The position numbers and the translations under genes are program-made. Below are positions 28,121-35,795 of a stretch of DNA of 64,000 nucleotides, piece after piece. The notes under the pieces are model-generated. The model ran no database searches. It had not been told where the DNA came from and saw only the letters and a program-made list of their open reading frames with translations. Each line of letters begins with the position of its first letter. Within the stretch, counting starts at the first letter, position 1. Origin of the DNA: 3107 sp965216225 (lineage in GTDB: Bacteria > Pseudomonadota > Alphaproteobacteria > Rhodobacterales > Rhodobacteraceae); contig CBDCFF010000032.1 of assembly GCA_965216225.1 (NCBI GenBank), positions 186,001 to 250,000 on the forward strand. Reading direction: 5' to 3'.

Positions 28121-29620
28121 ATGTTTGAAAATCTGTCCGAACGCCTCTCCGGCGTCCTTGACCGGCTGACGAAACAGGGCGCGCTTCGCGAAGAGGACGT
28201 GAAAACCGCGCTCCGCGAAGTGCGTGTGGCATTGCTGGAGGCCGACGTGTCCCTGCCCGTCGCCCGCGATTTCGTGAAGGCGGTGCAGGACAAGGCCACC
28301 GGCCAAGCGGTAACCAGATCGGTGACGCCGGGCCAGCAGGTCGTCAAGATCGTTCATGACGAGCTTGTTCATGTGCTGGCAGGCGATGAATCCCGGATCG
28401 GCACGCTGAAAATCGACAACCCGCCCGCGCCGGTCCTGATGGTCGGCCTGCAAGGTTCCGGCAAGACCACCACCACCGCCAAGCTCGCCAGACGGCTGAA
28501 GGAAAAGAACGGCAAGCGCGTCCTGATGGCCTCGCTCGACGTTTCCCGCCCGGCGGCGCAGGATCAGCTTGCGATCCTCGGCGCCCAGGTCGGTGTCGAT
28601 ACGCTGCCGGTCGTCAGGGGCCAGTCCGCCGTGGACATCGCCAGGCGCGCCAGACAGCAGGCGACGCTGGGCGGCTATGATGTCTACATGCTCGACACCG
28701 CCGGGCGGCTTCATATCGACGATGTGCTGATGCAGGAGGTCGAGGATATCCGCAATGTCGTGACGCCGCGCGAAACCCTTCTTGTCGTCGATGGCCTTAC
28801 CGGTCAGGACGCGGTGAATGTGGCCGGGGAATTTGACGGCAGGATCGGCATCTCGGGCGTTGTCCTCACCCGGATGGACGGCGACGGGCGCGGCGGCGCG
28901 GCGCTGTCGATGCGCGCGATCACCGGCAAGCCGATCAAATTCGTGGGCCTTGGCGAGAAAATGGACGCCATCGAGGAGTTCCACCCGGAACGGATCGCGG
29001 GGCGTATCCTCGGGATGGGCGATATTGTTTCGCTCGTCGAAAAGGCGCAGGAAACCATCGAGGCCGAACAGGCCGAGCGCATGATGAGGCGCTTCCAGAA
29101 AGGTCAGTTCAACATGAACGACCTGAAGACGCAGCTTGAACAGATGCTGAAGATGGGTGGCATGGAGGGCCTGATGGGCATGATGCCGGGGATGCGGAAA
29201 ATGGCCGTCCGGGCCGAAACCGTCGGCATGGATGACGGGGCGGTCAGACACCTGATCGCGCTCATCGGGTCCATGACAAGGCATGAGCGTGCCAATCCGC
29301 GTATCTTACAGGCCAGCCGCAAGAAGCGCATCGCCGCAGGTGCGGGCATGGAGGTCAGCGAGCTCAACAGGCTTCTAAAAATGCAGCGCCAGATGTCCGA
29401 CATGATGAAGAAAATGGGCAGGATGGGCAAGGGCGGGATGCTGAAACAGGCCATGCGCGGCATGTTCGGCAACGGCGGTCCCCCCGGCCCGGACGCCGGG
29501 GCAGTGGAGGCCGCCGCCCGGCATCCGGGCGGCAAGCTGCCCGGCGGTCTTTCCGGTCTTGGCGGCGGCGCGCTGCCCGACGGTCTTGGCGGTCTTGGCG
29601 GTTTCGGGAAGAAGAAATGA
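28121..29620 (+). CDS. ffh: Signal recognition particle protein Ffh
   Basis: 499 residues. N domain, then the GTPase G domain: GLQGSGKTTTTAKLA (G1), DTAGRLHID (G3), TRMDGDGRGGAAL (G4) and GLGEKMDAIEEFHPER. The Met-rich M domain follows (MMPGMRKMAVRAETVG, and RLLKMQRQMSDMMKKMGRMG), ending in a Gly-rich tail. It binds SRP RNA and signal peptides for cotranslational membrane targeting. It is first in a conserved chain with chorismate mutase, rpsP, rimM, trmD, rplS and rpmE. Confidence 0.97.
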   Translation: MFENLSERLSGVLDRLTKQGALREEDVKTALREVRVALLEADVSLPVARDFVKAVQDKATGQAVTRSVTPGQQVVKIVHDELVHVLAGDESRIGTLKIDNPPAPVLMVGLQGSGKTTTTAKLARRLKEKNGKRVLMASLDVSRPAAQDQLAILGAQVGVDTLPVVRGQSAVDIARRARQQATLGGYDVYMLDTAGRLHIDDVLMQEVEDIRNVVTPRETLLVVDGLTGQDAVNVAGEFDGRIGISGVVLTRMDGDGRGGAALSMRAITGKPIKFVGLGEKMDAIEEFHPERIAGRILGMGDIVSLVEKAQETIEAEQAERMMRRFQKGQFNMNDLKTQLEQMLKMGGMEGLMGMMPGMRKMAVRAETVGMDDGAVRHLIALIGSMTRHERANPRILQASRKKRIAAGAGMEVSELNRLLKMQRQMSDMMKKMGRMGKGGMLKQAMRGMFGNGGPPGPDAGAVEAAARHPGGKLPGGLSGLGGGALPDGLGGLGGFGKKK

Positions 29621-29628
29621 TGGCGCCG

Positions 29629-29787
29629 CGCGTGACTTCGGGTTCGGCGTTCTCGGGCTCTCCAGCCTGGTCAGCCATGTGGACCCGGCGAATGCCCGCG
29701 CTGGCCCGGCGTCCGGGTGCGACCCGCGACCCGGAACTACCGGATGGTTCCATCGTCTTTCGCCATCCGCCACTGGGGGCCGGGTGA
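29629..29787 (+). pseudogene. GNAT acetyltransferase, C-terminal remnant
   Basis: In one frame the sequence reads LGLSSLVSHVDPANARAG, in the next RRPGATRDPELPDGSIVFRHP and a stop at 29785. Together these match the end of RimJ/RimL-like GNAT proteins (SYVDPAN..S..LAERLGA, then VFRHP). A GNAT gene between ffh and chorismate mutase is known in relatives. Here most of it is deleted and the rest is frameshifted. Confidence 0.6.
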
Positions 29788-29834
29788 TGCCCGGAACAGA
29801 CCGACGCGAAACACATGCCCACCGGGGGGGCGAA

Positions 29835-30131
29835 ATGTCTGACCACACCACCCGCGCCGCAGAACTGCTGAAGGAACACCGCGAGTCGATCGACCGGCTT
29901 GATGCGATCCTCGTCTATACACTGGCTGAACGGTTCAAGCACACCCAGCAGGTCGGAGTGCTGAAGGCCGAACACAACCTTCCCCCGTCCGATGCGGCGC
30001 GGGAGGGAATCCAGATTGCCCGGCTCGAAGAACTGGCGCGCCGCGCCAATCTCAATCCGGGGTTTGCAAGGAAATTCCTGAATTTCATCATTCAGGAAGT
30101 CATTCACCATCATGAGAAACATCAGAAATGA
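29835..30131 (+). CDS. Chorismate mutase, AroQ class
   Basis: 98 residues from ATG 29835. This is a single AroQ helical domain: ESIDRLDAILVYTLAERFKH, QVGVLKAEHNLPPSD (catalytic Lys), then RLEELARRANLNPGFARKFL and IIQEVIHHHEKHQ. It converts chorismate to prephenate for phenylalanine and tyrosine synthesis. The frame is open upstream, but the earlier codons belong to the GNAT remnant. Confidence 0.92.
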   Translation: MSDHTTRAAELLKEHRESIDRLDAILVYTLAERFKHTQQVGVLKAEHNLPPSDAAREGIQIARLEELARRANLNPGFARKFLNFIIQEVIHHHEKHQK

Positions 30132-30176
30132 CGGGGGCCACCCCCTTCGAATAGCTGGGAAACAGGAGAAGACACC

Positions 30177-30566
30177 ATGGCTATGAAAATTCGTCTCGCC
30201 CGCGGCGGCTCCAAGAAACGGCCTCACTACGCGATCGTGGCTGCCGACAGCCGTATGCCGCGCGACGGCCGTTTCGTCGAAAAACTGGGCGCCTACAACC
30301 CGCTCTTGCCCAGAGACAGCGAAGAGCGCGTCAGGATGAACGCAGAGCGTGTCCAGTACTGGCTGGGCCAGGGCGCACAACCGACCGACCGCGTGTCGCG
30401 CTTCCTTGAAGCTGCCGGAATCGTCGGGAAAAAGGAACGCGACAACCCGATCAGGGCCAGACCCGGCAGGAAAGCGGTTGAGCGCGCAGAGGAAAAGGCC
30501 GCCAAAGCGGCGGCCCCGGTGGAGGCAGCAGAAGCCGAAGCAGCGGCTGAAACTGCCGAAGAATAA
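30177..30566 (+). CDS. rpsP: 30S ribosomal protein S16
   Basis: 129 residues. MKIRLARGGSKKRPHYAIVA, RDGRFVEKLGAYNPL and RVQYWLGQGAQPTDRV are S16 throughout. The last ~45 residues are an Ala/Glu/Lys-rich tail (RAEEKAAKAAAPVEAAEAEA) beyond the ~80-residue core, common in alphaproteobacteria. It lies 45 bp after chorismate mutase. Confidence 0.97.
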   Translation: MAMKIRLARGGSKKRPHYAIVAADSRMPRDGRFVEKLGAYNPLLPRDSEERVRMNAERVQYWLGQGAQPTDRVSRFLEAAGIVGKKERDNPIRARPGRKAVERAEEKAAKAAAPVEAAEAEAAAETAEE

Positions 30567-30583
30567 GGCGCGCGGCCCGGATC

Positions 30584-30724
30584 ATGCCCGGCTTTTCGGA
30601 TCGGTTCCTGCAAGACCTTTCGTTCATCACCCATCCGCGCGGCCGGGGCATGGCCTTTCGTCGCCGCCTGCCTGAAACCCCGGCCCCGGACTTCGGGCAT
30701 GTCTTCAAGAGGATGCCGTCATGA
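30584..30724 (+). CDS. Possible small protein of 46 residues
   Basis: MPGFSDRFLQDLSFITHPRG, then a basic middle and an end in GHVFKRMPS. It starts 17 bp after rpsP, and its TGA overlaps the ATG of the next small gene (ATGA). Tight packing between conserved operon genes supports it; no homologue is recognised. It could be chance. Confidence 0.4.
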   Translation: MPGFSDRFLQDLSFITHPRGRGMAFRRRLPETPAPDFGHVFKRMPS

Positions 30725-30879
30725 TTCTGGTGTTGCGTCTGCTCCGCCTGCCAATCCTGACGGGCCTTGCCTTTCCGGGCGGCATCTTCCTTGAACGCTC
30801 GAATCAACAGCAGCTTTGCGCCGGATCGGGCGGCGAGTGGATGCAGGCGGGGTTCTGCGCCGCCGGAGGAGCGGAATGA
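30721..30879 (+). CDS. Small single-pass membrane protein of 52 residues
   Basis: MILVLRLLRLPILTGLAFPGGIF is a membrane segment, followed by a short domain with two Cys (QQLCAGSGGEWMQAGFCAAG). Its stop overlaps the rimM start (ATGA at 30876-30879), implying coupled translation. Small proteins of this style (helix, then C..GG.W...C) occur in this operon position in Rhodobacterales. The Cys pair would lie in the periplasm and could form a disulfide. The role is unknown. Confidence 0.6.
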   Translation: MILVLRLLRLPILTGLAFPGGIFLERSNQQQLCAGSGGEWMQAGFCAAGGAE

Positions 30880-31373
30880 AAGACAGGGTCTGTGTCGGAG
30901 CCATCGCAGGCGCCTTTGGCGTGCGGGGCGAGGTGCGGCTGAAAAGTTTCTGCGCCGAGCCGGAAGCGATTGCCGATTACCAGCCGCTGATGTCCGAGGA
31001 CGGCGCCCTGATCGCCGCCATCAAACTGACCAGCGTCACCAGAAACGGCCTGACCGCCCGTCTGACCGGCGTGACCAGCAGGGAACAGGCCGAGGCGCTG
31101 CGTGGCGCCAGGCTTTTTGTCAGCCGCGACATGCTGCCCGGCCTGCCGGATGATGAGTTCTATCATGCCGACCTGATCGGGCTGGAGGTTCTGGACACCG
31201 GCGGCAAACCGCTGGGCAAGGTCGGGGCGGTTCTGAATCACGGGGCCTCCGACCTTCTGGAAATTCATGGGGGGGGCAACACGCTGCTGCTGCCATTCAC
31301 CAGACAAACCGTGCCCACCGTCGATCTGGCCACCGGCCGGATCATCGCCGACCCGCCGGAGGGGCTGTCCTGA
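30876..31373 (+). CDS. rimM: Ribosome maturation factor RimM
   Basis: 165 residues from ATG 30876, with CCGGAGGA upstream. An N-terminal beta barrel (VCVGAIAGAFGVRGEVRLKS) is followed by a PRC-barrel (DEFYHADLIGLEVLDTGGK, LPFTRQTVPTVDLATGRI). It assists 16S rRNA processing and 30S head maturation. It is coupled to the 52-residue membrane protein upstream. Confidence 0.95.
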   Translation: MKDRVCVGAIAGAFGVRGEVRLKSFCAEPEAIADYQPLMSEDGALIAAIKLTSVTRNGLTARLTGVTSREQAEALRGARLFVSRDMLPGLPDDEFYHADLIGLEVLDTGGKPLGKVGAVLNHGASDLLEIHGGGNTLLLPFTRQTVPTVDLATGRIIADPPEGLS

Positions 31374-31485
31374 TGGTTGCGAGCCCGACACATGAATTGC
31401 CGGCACATGAATTACGGAGCGCCCGGCCCCGCCCCCCGGATCGGGCGCGACCCTCTGTATTCCGCTTTGTCGTCATGGCCAGAAC

Positions 31486-32316
31486 ATGACCCGCCCCCCC
31501 GAATCCCGCGCCCGCCTGTCGGGCGGCGCCACCCCGCAGCCCCGTGAACCGGGGCAGGACAGCCCGCAGCCGAAAGGGGCCTGGACCGCCAGGGTCATCA
31601 CGCTTTTCCCCGAAGTCTTTCCCGGCGTCCTTGGTGCGAGCCTGACCGGCAAGGCTTTGCACGAGGGGCTCTGGCGGCTGGAAACCATCGGCCTGCGCCC
31701 ATTTGGCGAGGGCCGCCACAGGAATGTCGATGACACGCCCGCAGGTGGCGGCGCGGGGATGGTCCTGCGCGCCGATGTCGCGGGCAGGGCGCTGGACCGG
31801 GTGGCGGCGGACACCCCCGGCGACCGCGACCGCTGGCCGGTCGTCTGCCTCTCGCCCCGCGGCACACCCCTGACGCAGGCCATGGCGCAACGCCTTTCGC
31901 GGAGCGAGGGCATGACGCTCCTCTGTGGCCGGTTCGAGGGCGTCGATGAGCGTGTCATCGGCCATTACGGCATCGAAGAGGTCAGCCTGGGCGATTTCGT
32001 CCTGACCGGAGGAGAGATTGCCGCACAGGCCTTGATTGATGCGACGGTTCGCCTTATACCGCGTGTGCTTGGGAATCAGGCATCGACCGAGGACGAATCC
32101 TTTTCCCGCGGTCTGCTTGAACACCCGCAGTATACACGGCCTGCGGTCTGGAACGGTCGCGCGATCCCCGGCATTCTTCTGTCGGGTCATCACGCGAGGA
32201 TCAACGACTGGCGGCAGGCCATGGCCGAAAGGCTGACAAGGGAACGACGACCTGACCTCTGGCGGGCCTGGTGTGCGGTGCATGGCAGGGATCCGGACGA
32301 AGACCAGAAGCTCTGA
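31486..32316 (+). CDS. trmD: tRNA (guanine37-N1)-methyltransferase
   Basis: 276 residues with an N-terminal extension of ~30 Pro/Arg-rich residues before the canonical ARVITLFPEVFPGVLG. The trefoil-knot AdoMet site is clear: LCGRFEGVDERVIGHYGIEE, then VSLGDFVLTGGEIAAQALID and RVLGNQASTEDESF. Methylation of G37 prevents frameshifting. The 112 bp before it contain a short direct repeat of GGCACATGAATT. Confidence 0.95.
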   Translation: MTRPPESRARLSGGATPQPREPGQDSPQPKGAWTARVITLFPEVFPGVLGASLTGKALHEGLWRLETIGLRPFGEGRHRNVDDTPAGGGAGMVLRADVAGRALDRVAADTPGDRDRWPVVCLSPRGTPLTQAMAQRLSRSEGMTLLCGRFEGVDERVIGHYGIEEVSLGDFVLTGGEIAAQALIDATVRLIPRVLGNQASTEDESFSRGLLEHPQYTRPAVWNGRAIPGILLSGHHARINDWRQAMAERLTRERRPDLWRAWCAVHGRDPDEDQKL

Positions 32317-32367
32317 GGGCGCGCAAACTTCGTGGGCAAACCACGGACAAGGACAGGAGTGTGTCAG

Positions 32368-32742
32368 ATGGACCTGATCGCACAGTTGGAAGCCGAGCAG
32401 GTCGCCGCGCTTGGCAAGCAGATTCCGGATTTCAGGGCGGGCGACACCATCCGTGTCGGCTATAAAGTGACCGAAGGCACCCGCTCTCGTGTGCAGAACT
32501 ATGAAGGCGTCTGCATCGGCCGCAAGAACGGCGCCAGCATTGCCGGGTCTTTCACCGTTCGCAAGATCTCTTTCGGCGAAGGCGTGGAACGTGTGTTTCC
32601 GCTCTACTCCACGAACATCGAATCGATCACCGTCGTGCGCCGTGGCCGCGTGCGCCGGGCGAAACTCTACTATCTGCGCTCGCGCCGGGGCAAGTCCGCC
32701 CGGATTGCAGAAGACACCCACTACAAGCCCAGATCGGCCTGA
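32368..32742 (+). CDS. rplS: 50S ribosomal protein L19
   Basis: 124 residues from ATG 32368, with GGACAGGAG upstream. GDTIRVGYKVTEGTRSRVQN, YEGVCIGRKNGASI and RVFPLYSTNIESITVVRRG are L19 throughout. It lies in the conserved trmD-rplS-rpmE order. Confidence 0.97.
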   Translation: MDLIAQLEAEQVAALGKQIPDFRAGDTIRVGYKVTEGTRSRVQNYEGVCIGRKNGASIAGSFTVRKISFGEGVERVFPLYSTNIESITVVRRGRVRRAKLYYLRSRRGKSARIAEDTHYKPRSA

Positions 32743-32759
32743 GCGGAAGGACGGAAGAC

Positions 32760-32981
32760 GTGAAAAAAGACCTTCATCCCGATTATCACTTCATTGATGT
32801 CAAGCTGACCAATGGCGACATCGTGAAAATGCGCTCTACCTACGGGGCCGAGGGCGATACACTGGCGCTGGACGTTGATCCAAGTGTTCACCCGGCTTGG
32901 ACCGGCGGCGGCACCCGCCTGATCGACACCGGCGGTCGCGTGTCGAGGTTCAAGAAGAAATACGAGGGCCTGGGGTTCTGA
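32760..32981 (+). CDS. rpmE: 50S ribosomal protein L31
   Basis: 73 residues from GTG 32760, with GGAAGG just upstream. MKKDLHPDYHFIDVKLTNG and THPAWTGG-like VHPAWTGGGTRLIDTGGRV are L31. It lacks the zinc-ribbon Cys residues (C-minus form). It is the last gene of the SRP/ribosomal operon, and the RiPP locus begins 180 bp on. Confidence 0.95.
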   Translation: MKKDLHPDYHFIDVKLTNGDIVKMRSTYGAEGDTLALDVDPSVHPAWTGGGTRLIDTGGRVSRFKKKYEGLGF

Positions 32982-33155
32982 GAAACCGGGTTTGCGGAAC
33001 CCGAAGCGCCGCCCGGTCCTGCCTGCACCGGTTTTTGCGATGGCAGGTATTTCATGTTGGATACCGGTTGGAATCCTGCTACGATTGCTTGGTTCCGTCC
33101 AGATTTTGCCGGATGCGATTGCGTCCTTGCGGACAGGAGCCGCCATGAAAGGATG

Positions 33156-33449
33156 ATGATCGTGACATCGTTGGAAGAAAAGTGCAGCGAACTGATGCAG
33201 TCGGCAGAAGAAATGCGCAGCAAACTCACGGTGAAGGCGATGGAGGATGTCGATTTTCGCCATCAACTCGTGACCGACCCCAAAGGCACGGTCAATCGGG
33301 AATTCGGCATCGAGATTCCCGAAAACATCACCATAAAGATGCATGAAAGCGACATGAACACGCTTCATCTTGCACTGCCGTCCGGGCCGGAGATCAGTGA
33401 GGAGCAGCTTGAAGCGGTTGCCGCCGGTCTCTGCTGCTGCGGCCTCTGA
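33156..33449 (+). CDS. RiPP precursor with NHLP (nitrile hydratase-like) leader, core LCCCGL
   Basis: About 97 residues. The leader is the NHLP type, related to the nitrile hydratase alpha subunit: VKAMEDVDFRHQLVTDPKGT, REFGIEIPENITIKMHES and LALPSGPEISEEQLEAVAAG. The last six residues after the double-Ala-Gly are LCCCGL, a very short Cys-rich core. The start could be ATG 33153, ATG 33156 or GTG 33162; GTG 33162 has the best spacing from GAAAGG. It is followed at once by a hairpin, then by a gene set ending in a YcaO cyclodehydratase, which in other TOMM clusters turns core Cys into thiazol(in)es. Confidence 0.85.
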   Translation: MIVTSLEEKCSELMQSAEEMRSKLTVKAMEDVDFRHQLVTDPKGTVNREFGIEIPENITIKMHESDMNTLHLALPSGPEISEEQLEAVAAGLCCCGL

Positions 33450-33457
33450 ACGAGCGT

Positions 33458-33485
33458 CCGGCCCCGCCCGCAGCGGCGGGGCCGG
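33458..33485 (+). terminator. GC-rich hairpin directly after the precursor gene
   Basis: CCGGCCCCGCC and GGCGGGGCCGG form a perfect 11-bp stem with a 6-nt loop, starting 8 bp after the precursor stop and followed by a weak GCTTT. It looks like a partial terminator or RNA-stabilising hairpin that would raise precursor expression over that of the downstream genes. Confidence 0.6.
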
Positions 33486-33864
33486 GCTTTGGCCATTTCA
33501 GTGAACCGGGCCGATCTTGCGCACCCCTTGCGCACTCTTCGGAATGATGCGTGCTTGCGGGCCGCACGCGGTATGCACAAGCCGCATAAAGCCGCAGCGC
33601 GGTTTTTTTGTTGCGCGCGGTGCGGATAACAGGTGCGGCATCCGTTTCCCGATGAAAGGCGCGACCTTTGGTAAGGCGGCGCGTGATCCTTTCAGCCATC
33701 GCATCCGGTCGGTTCCGCCTTGAAGTCACGCACATCACGGCGGGGCCTGGCAGGGCTGCGCTGAATGTCACGGATTGCAGGGCGCAGGGCGCATCGCGGC
33801 GGTGATCCGGTGTCGGGGCGCGGCCCCCGGAAACCGGAAATTCAACAGTAAGGAAGATGTCGGG
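33486..33864. other. Gap between RiPP precursor and next gene
   Basis: About 380 bp without a convincing gene. It holds a run of seven T (33603-33609). A ribosome site AAGGAAG precedes the next start. Confidence 0.5.
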
Positions 33865-34914
33865 ATGAACCTTGAGGACCAGTGGATCACGACCGAGGCG
33901 CGCCTCGCCCGCGAGGCGGATTCCATGGCGGAGATTCTGGAGACGCTGCGGCCCCGCATATCGCCGGTTCTGATCGGAAAGCGGGAATGGCAAGGGGTGC
34001 TGGATCGCGCCCATGCGCTGCCCGCGACCATCGCCGCCTTTCCCTTCGGGTTCGAGTTGCCGCTGCACGAGCCGCAACCGGTGGCCGATTTCGGCGTTTC
34101 GGTCTTTGGCGAAAGCCGGACGGCGGCGTTCTTCGAAGACGCAGCGCGACCCGCGCCCGCAGACCCGTCCGCCGCAGGCATTGCCGGGCTGCTGGCCGAG
34201 ATGAAAGCCGGGGATTCCCCGCTCTGCCGGATTGCCGGGCGGAAGATCATGCTGGAATACGATATCGGGTCGGCGCGCATCCGGATCCGGGGGTTTTTGT
34301 CACCCCCGGCGAAGGGGTGTTCGCGGGCGGCGGCTCTGGCGAACGGCTGGCGGATCTGGCGGTGGTGGCCGATGCGATCTCCGTCGCTGTCGGCCGCAAA
34401 CCCGACGCCGCCCGGCGCAGGCAGACCGAAGCGGTGTATCTGGCGATGGAACCGGGTGTAAGCCTGCGCTCGTTCGGGGCCTTTCCCACACGGGGGAGCG
34501 GGCTGCGGCTGGCGATCACCGGCTTTCGCAAAGCCGCCGGGTTGGCGGCGTATCTGGAGCGCGTCGGCTGGCCGGGACAACATGAACATGTCGCCGCCAT
34601 CATCTCGCGCCATGAGGCGCGCAACGCCTTTGCCTGTCTGGGGGTCCATTTCGACATTCAGGCGGACGGTGTCGGGCCGATGCTCGGGCTGAGCTTCTAC
34701 GCCAGGGAGGGGCAATGGCTGAAGGACATCCGGCACTGGACGCCGCTGCTTGACGGCATTTGCGAGGACGGTCTTGCGATTGCCGGGAAACTGTCGGCGC
34801 TGGCCGATTCCTGGGCCGGGGCGCAGACGCTGTTCGGCAGAACCGGCCCGTTCGTGCTGGTGAAGGGTATTCACCACATCAAGCTGACGGTGATCGGGGA
34901 CCGCATCGAACAGG
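33865..34914 (+). pseudogene. Unrecognised RiPP-locus gene, frameshifted and cut by IS6
   Basis: From ATG 33865 it reads MNLEDQWITTEARLAREADS and so on. At about 34290-34297 (run GGGGGTTTTT) the coding continues in the -1 frame as VFVTPGEGVFAGGGSGERLA, then AVYLAMEPGVSLRSFGAFPT and FVLVKGIHHIKLTVIGDRIE, where the IS6 element interrupts. Proteins ending in a similar HIK-V-GDR-E-AKAY motif occur beside NHLP-type precursors, but I cannot assign a function. A one-base loss in a homopolymer could be real decay or a sequencing error. The IS6 insertion is certain. Confidence 0.65.
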
Positions 34915-35795
34915 GGCTCTGTTGCAAACCATTCAAGAGTTCAGAGTTTGGCTATGAATTGGCTCCTGGCTTCATGTCGCCAGACGGTTTTCGAGCATGG
35001 ACATCGCTTCGGATAACCCGCAAGGGCCCAAGCCAAATGCCCGCTCGATCATCCGGACTTCGCCGTTTATGTCGTTCGTGAGATTGAAAGCCGATCCTTG
35101 GCCCTTGCGCAACGCTCGCATGACTTCGAAACCCTTGATAGTGGCATAGGCCGATTTCAACGTCTTGAAACCGCGCACCGGCTTTATCAGTTGTTTCAGC
35201 TTGCCGTGGTCGGCTTCGACGATGTTGTTGAGGGACTTCACCTGGCGGTGTTCCAGTTCTTCCGGGCATTTGCCTTCATCGTGCAACTCGGCCAGCGCAG
35301 CCGCATAGGTTGGTGCTTTGTCGGTGTTGATGATGCGGGGTTGCTCCCAACTCTTCAACCCTTTCAAAGCCTTGCCGAGAAACCTCTTGGCGGCCTTGGT
35401 ATTCCGGGTCGGCGAGAGGTAGAATTCAATCGTGTCACCGAATTTATCGACCGCCCGATAGAGATAGACCCATTTGCCACGAACCTTGACATAGGTCTCG
35501 TCTACGCGCCAACTGTTCGACCTTGGCCTGCGCCATTGCCAACGCATTCGCTTTTCAATTTCGGGCGCATAGTGCTGAACCCAGCGATAAATCGTGGCGT
35601 GATCCACCCGGACTCCACGCTCTGCCATCATCTGTTCGAGGTCACGGTAGCTGATCGCGTATCGGCAATACCATCGCACTGCCCAAAGTACGATCTCGCC
35701 GCGAAAATGCCGTCCCTTGAAATCGCTCATGATCTCTTCCCGCCAACCATGCTGAATGACCCATGAACGATCAACCAAAAGTTTGCAACAGAGCC
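34915..35795 (-). mobile_element. IS6-family element
   Basis: 881 bp with perfect 15-bp inverted ends GGCTCTGTTGCAAAC. The flanks (CGAACAGG on the left, CGCTGCTG on the right) do not match, so no 8-bp target duplication remains. IS6 elements commonly delete adjacent DNA, and here the gene to the left and the gene to the right are both truncated at the element. Confidence 0.9.
34972..35730 (-). CDS. IS6-family transposase
   Basis: 252 residues from ATG 35730 with GGAAGAGATC upstream. RWYCRYAISYRDLEQMMAER, WRVDETYVKVRGKWVYLYRA (first Asp), RIINTDKAPTYAAAL (second Asp) and NNIVEADHGKLKQLI (Glu) form an intact DDE domain. It fills most of the element and appears functional. Confidence 0.92.
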   Translation of the reverse strand: MSDFKGRHFRGEIVLWAVRWYCRYAISYRDLEQMMAERGVRVDHATIYRWVQHYAPEIEKRMRWQWRRPRSNSWRVDETYVKVRGKWVYLYRAVDKFGDTIEFYLSPTRNTKAAKRFLGKALKGLKSWEQPRIINTDKAPTYAAALAELHDEGKCPEELEHRQVKSLNNIVEADHGKLKQLIKPVRGFKTLKSAYATIKGFEVMRALRKGQGSAFNLTNDINGEVRMIERAFGLGPCGLSEAMSMLENRLAT

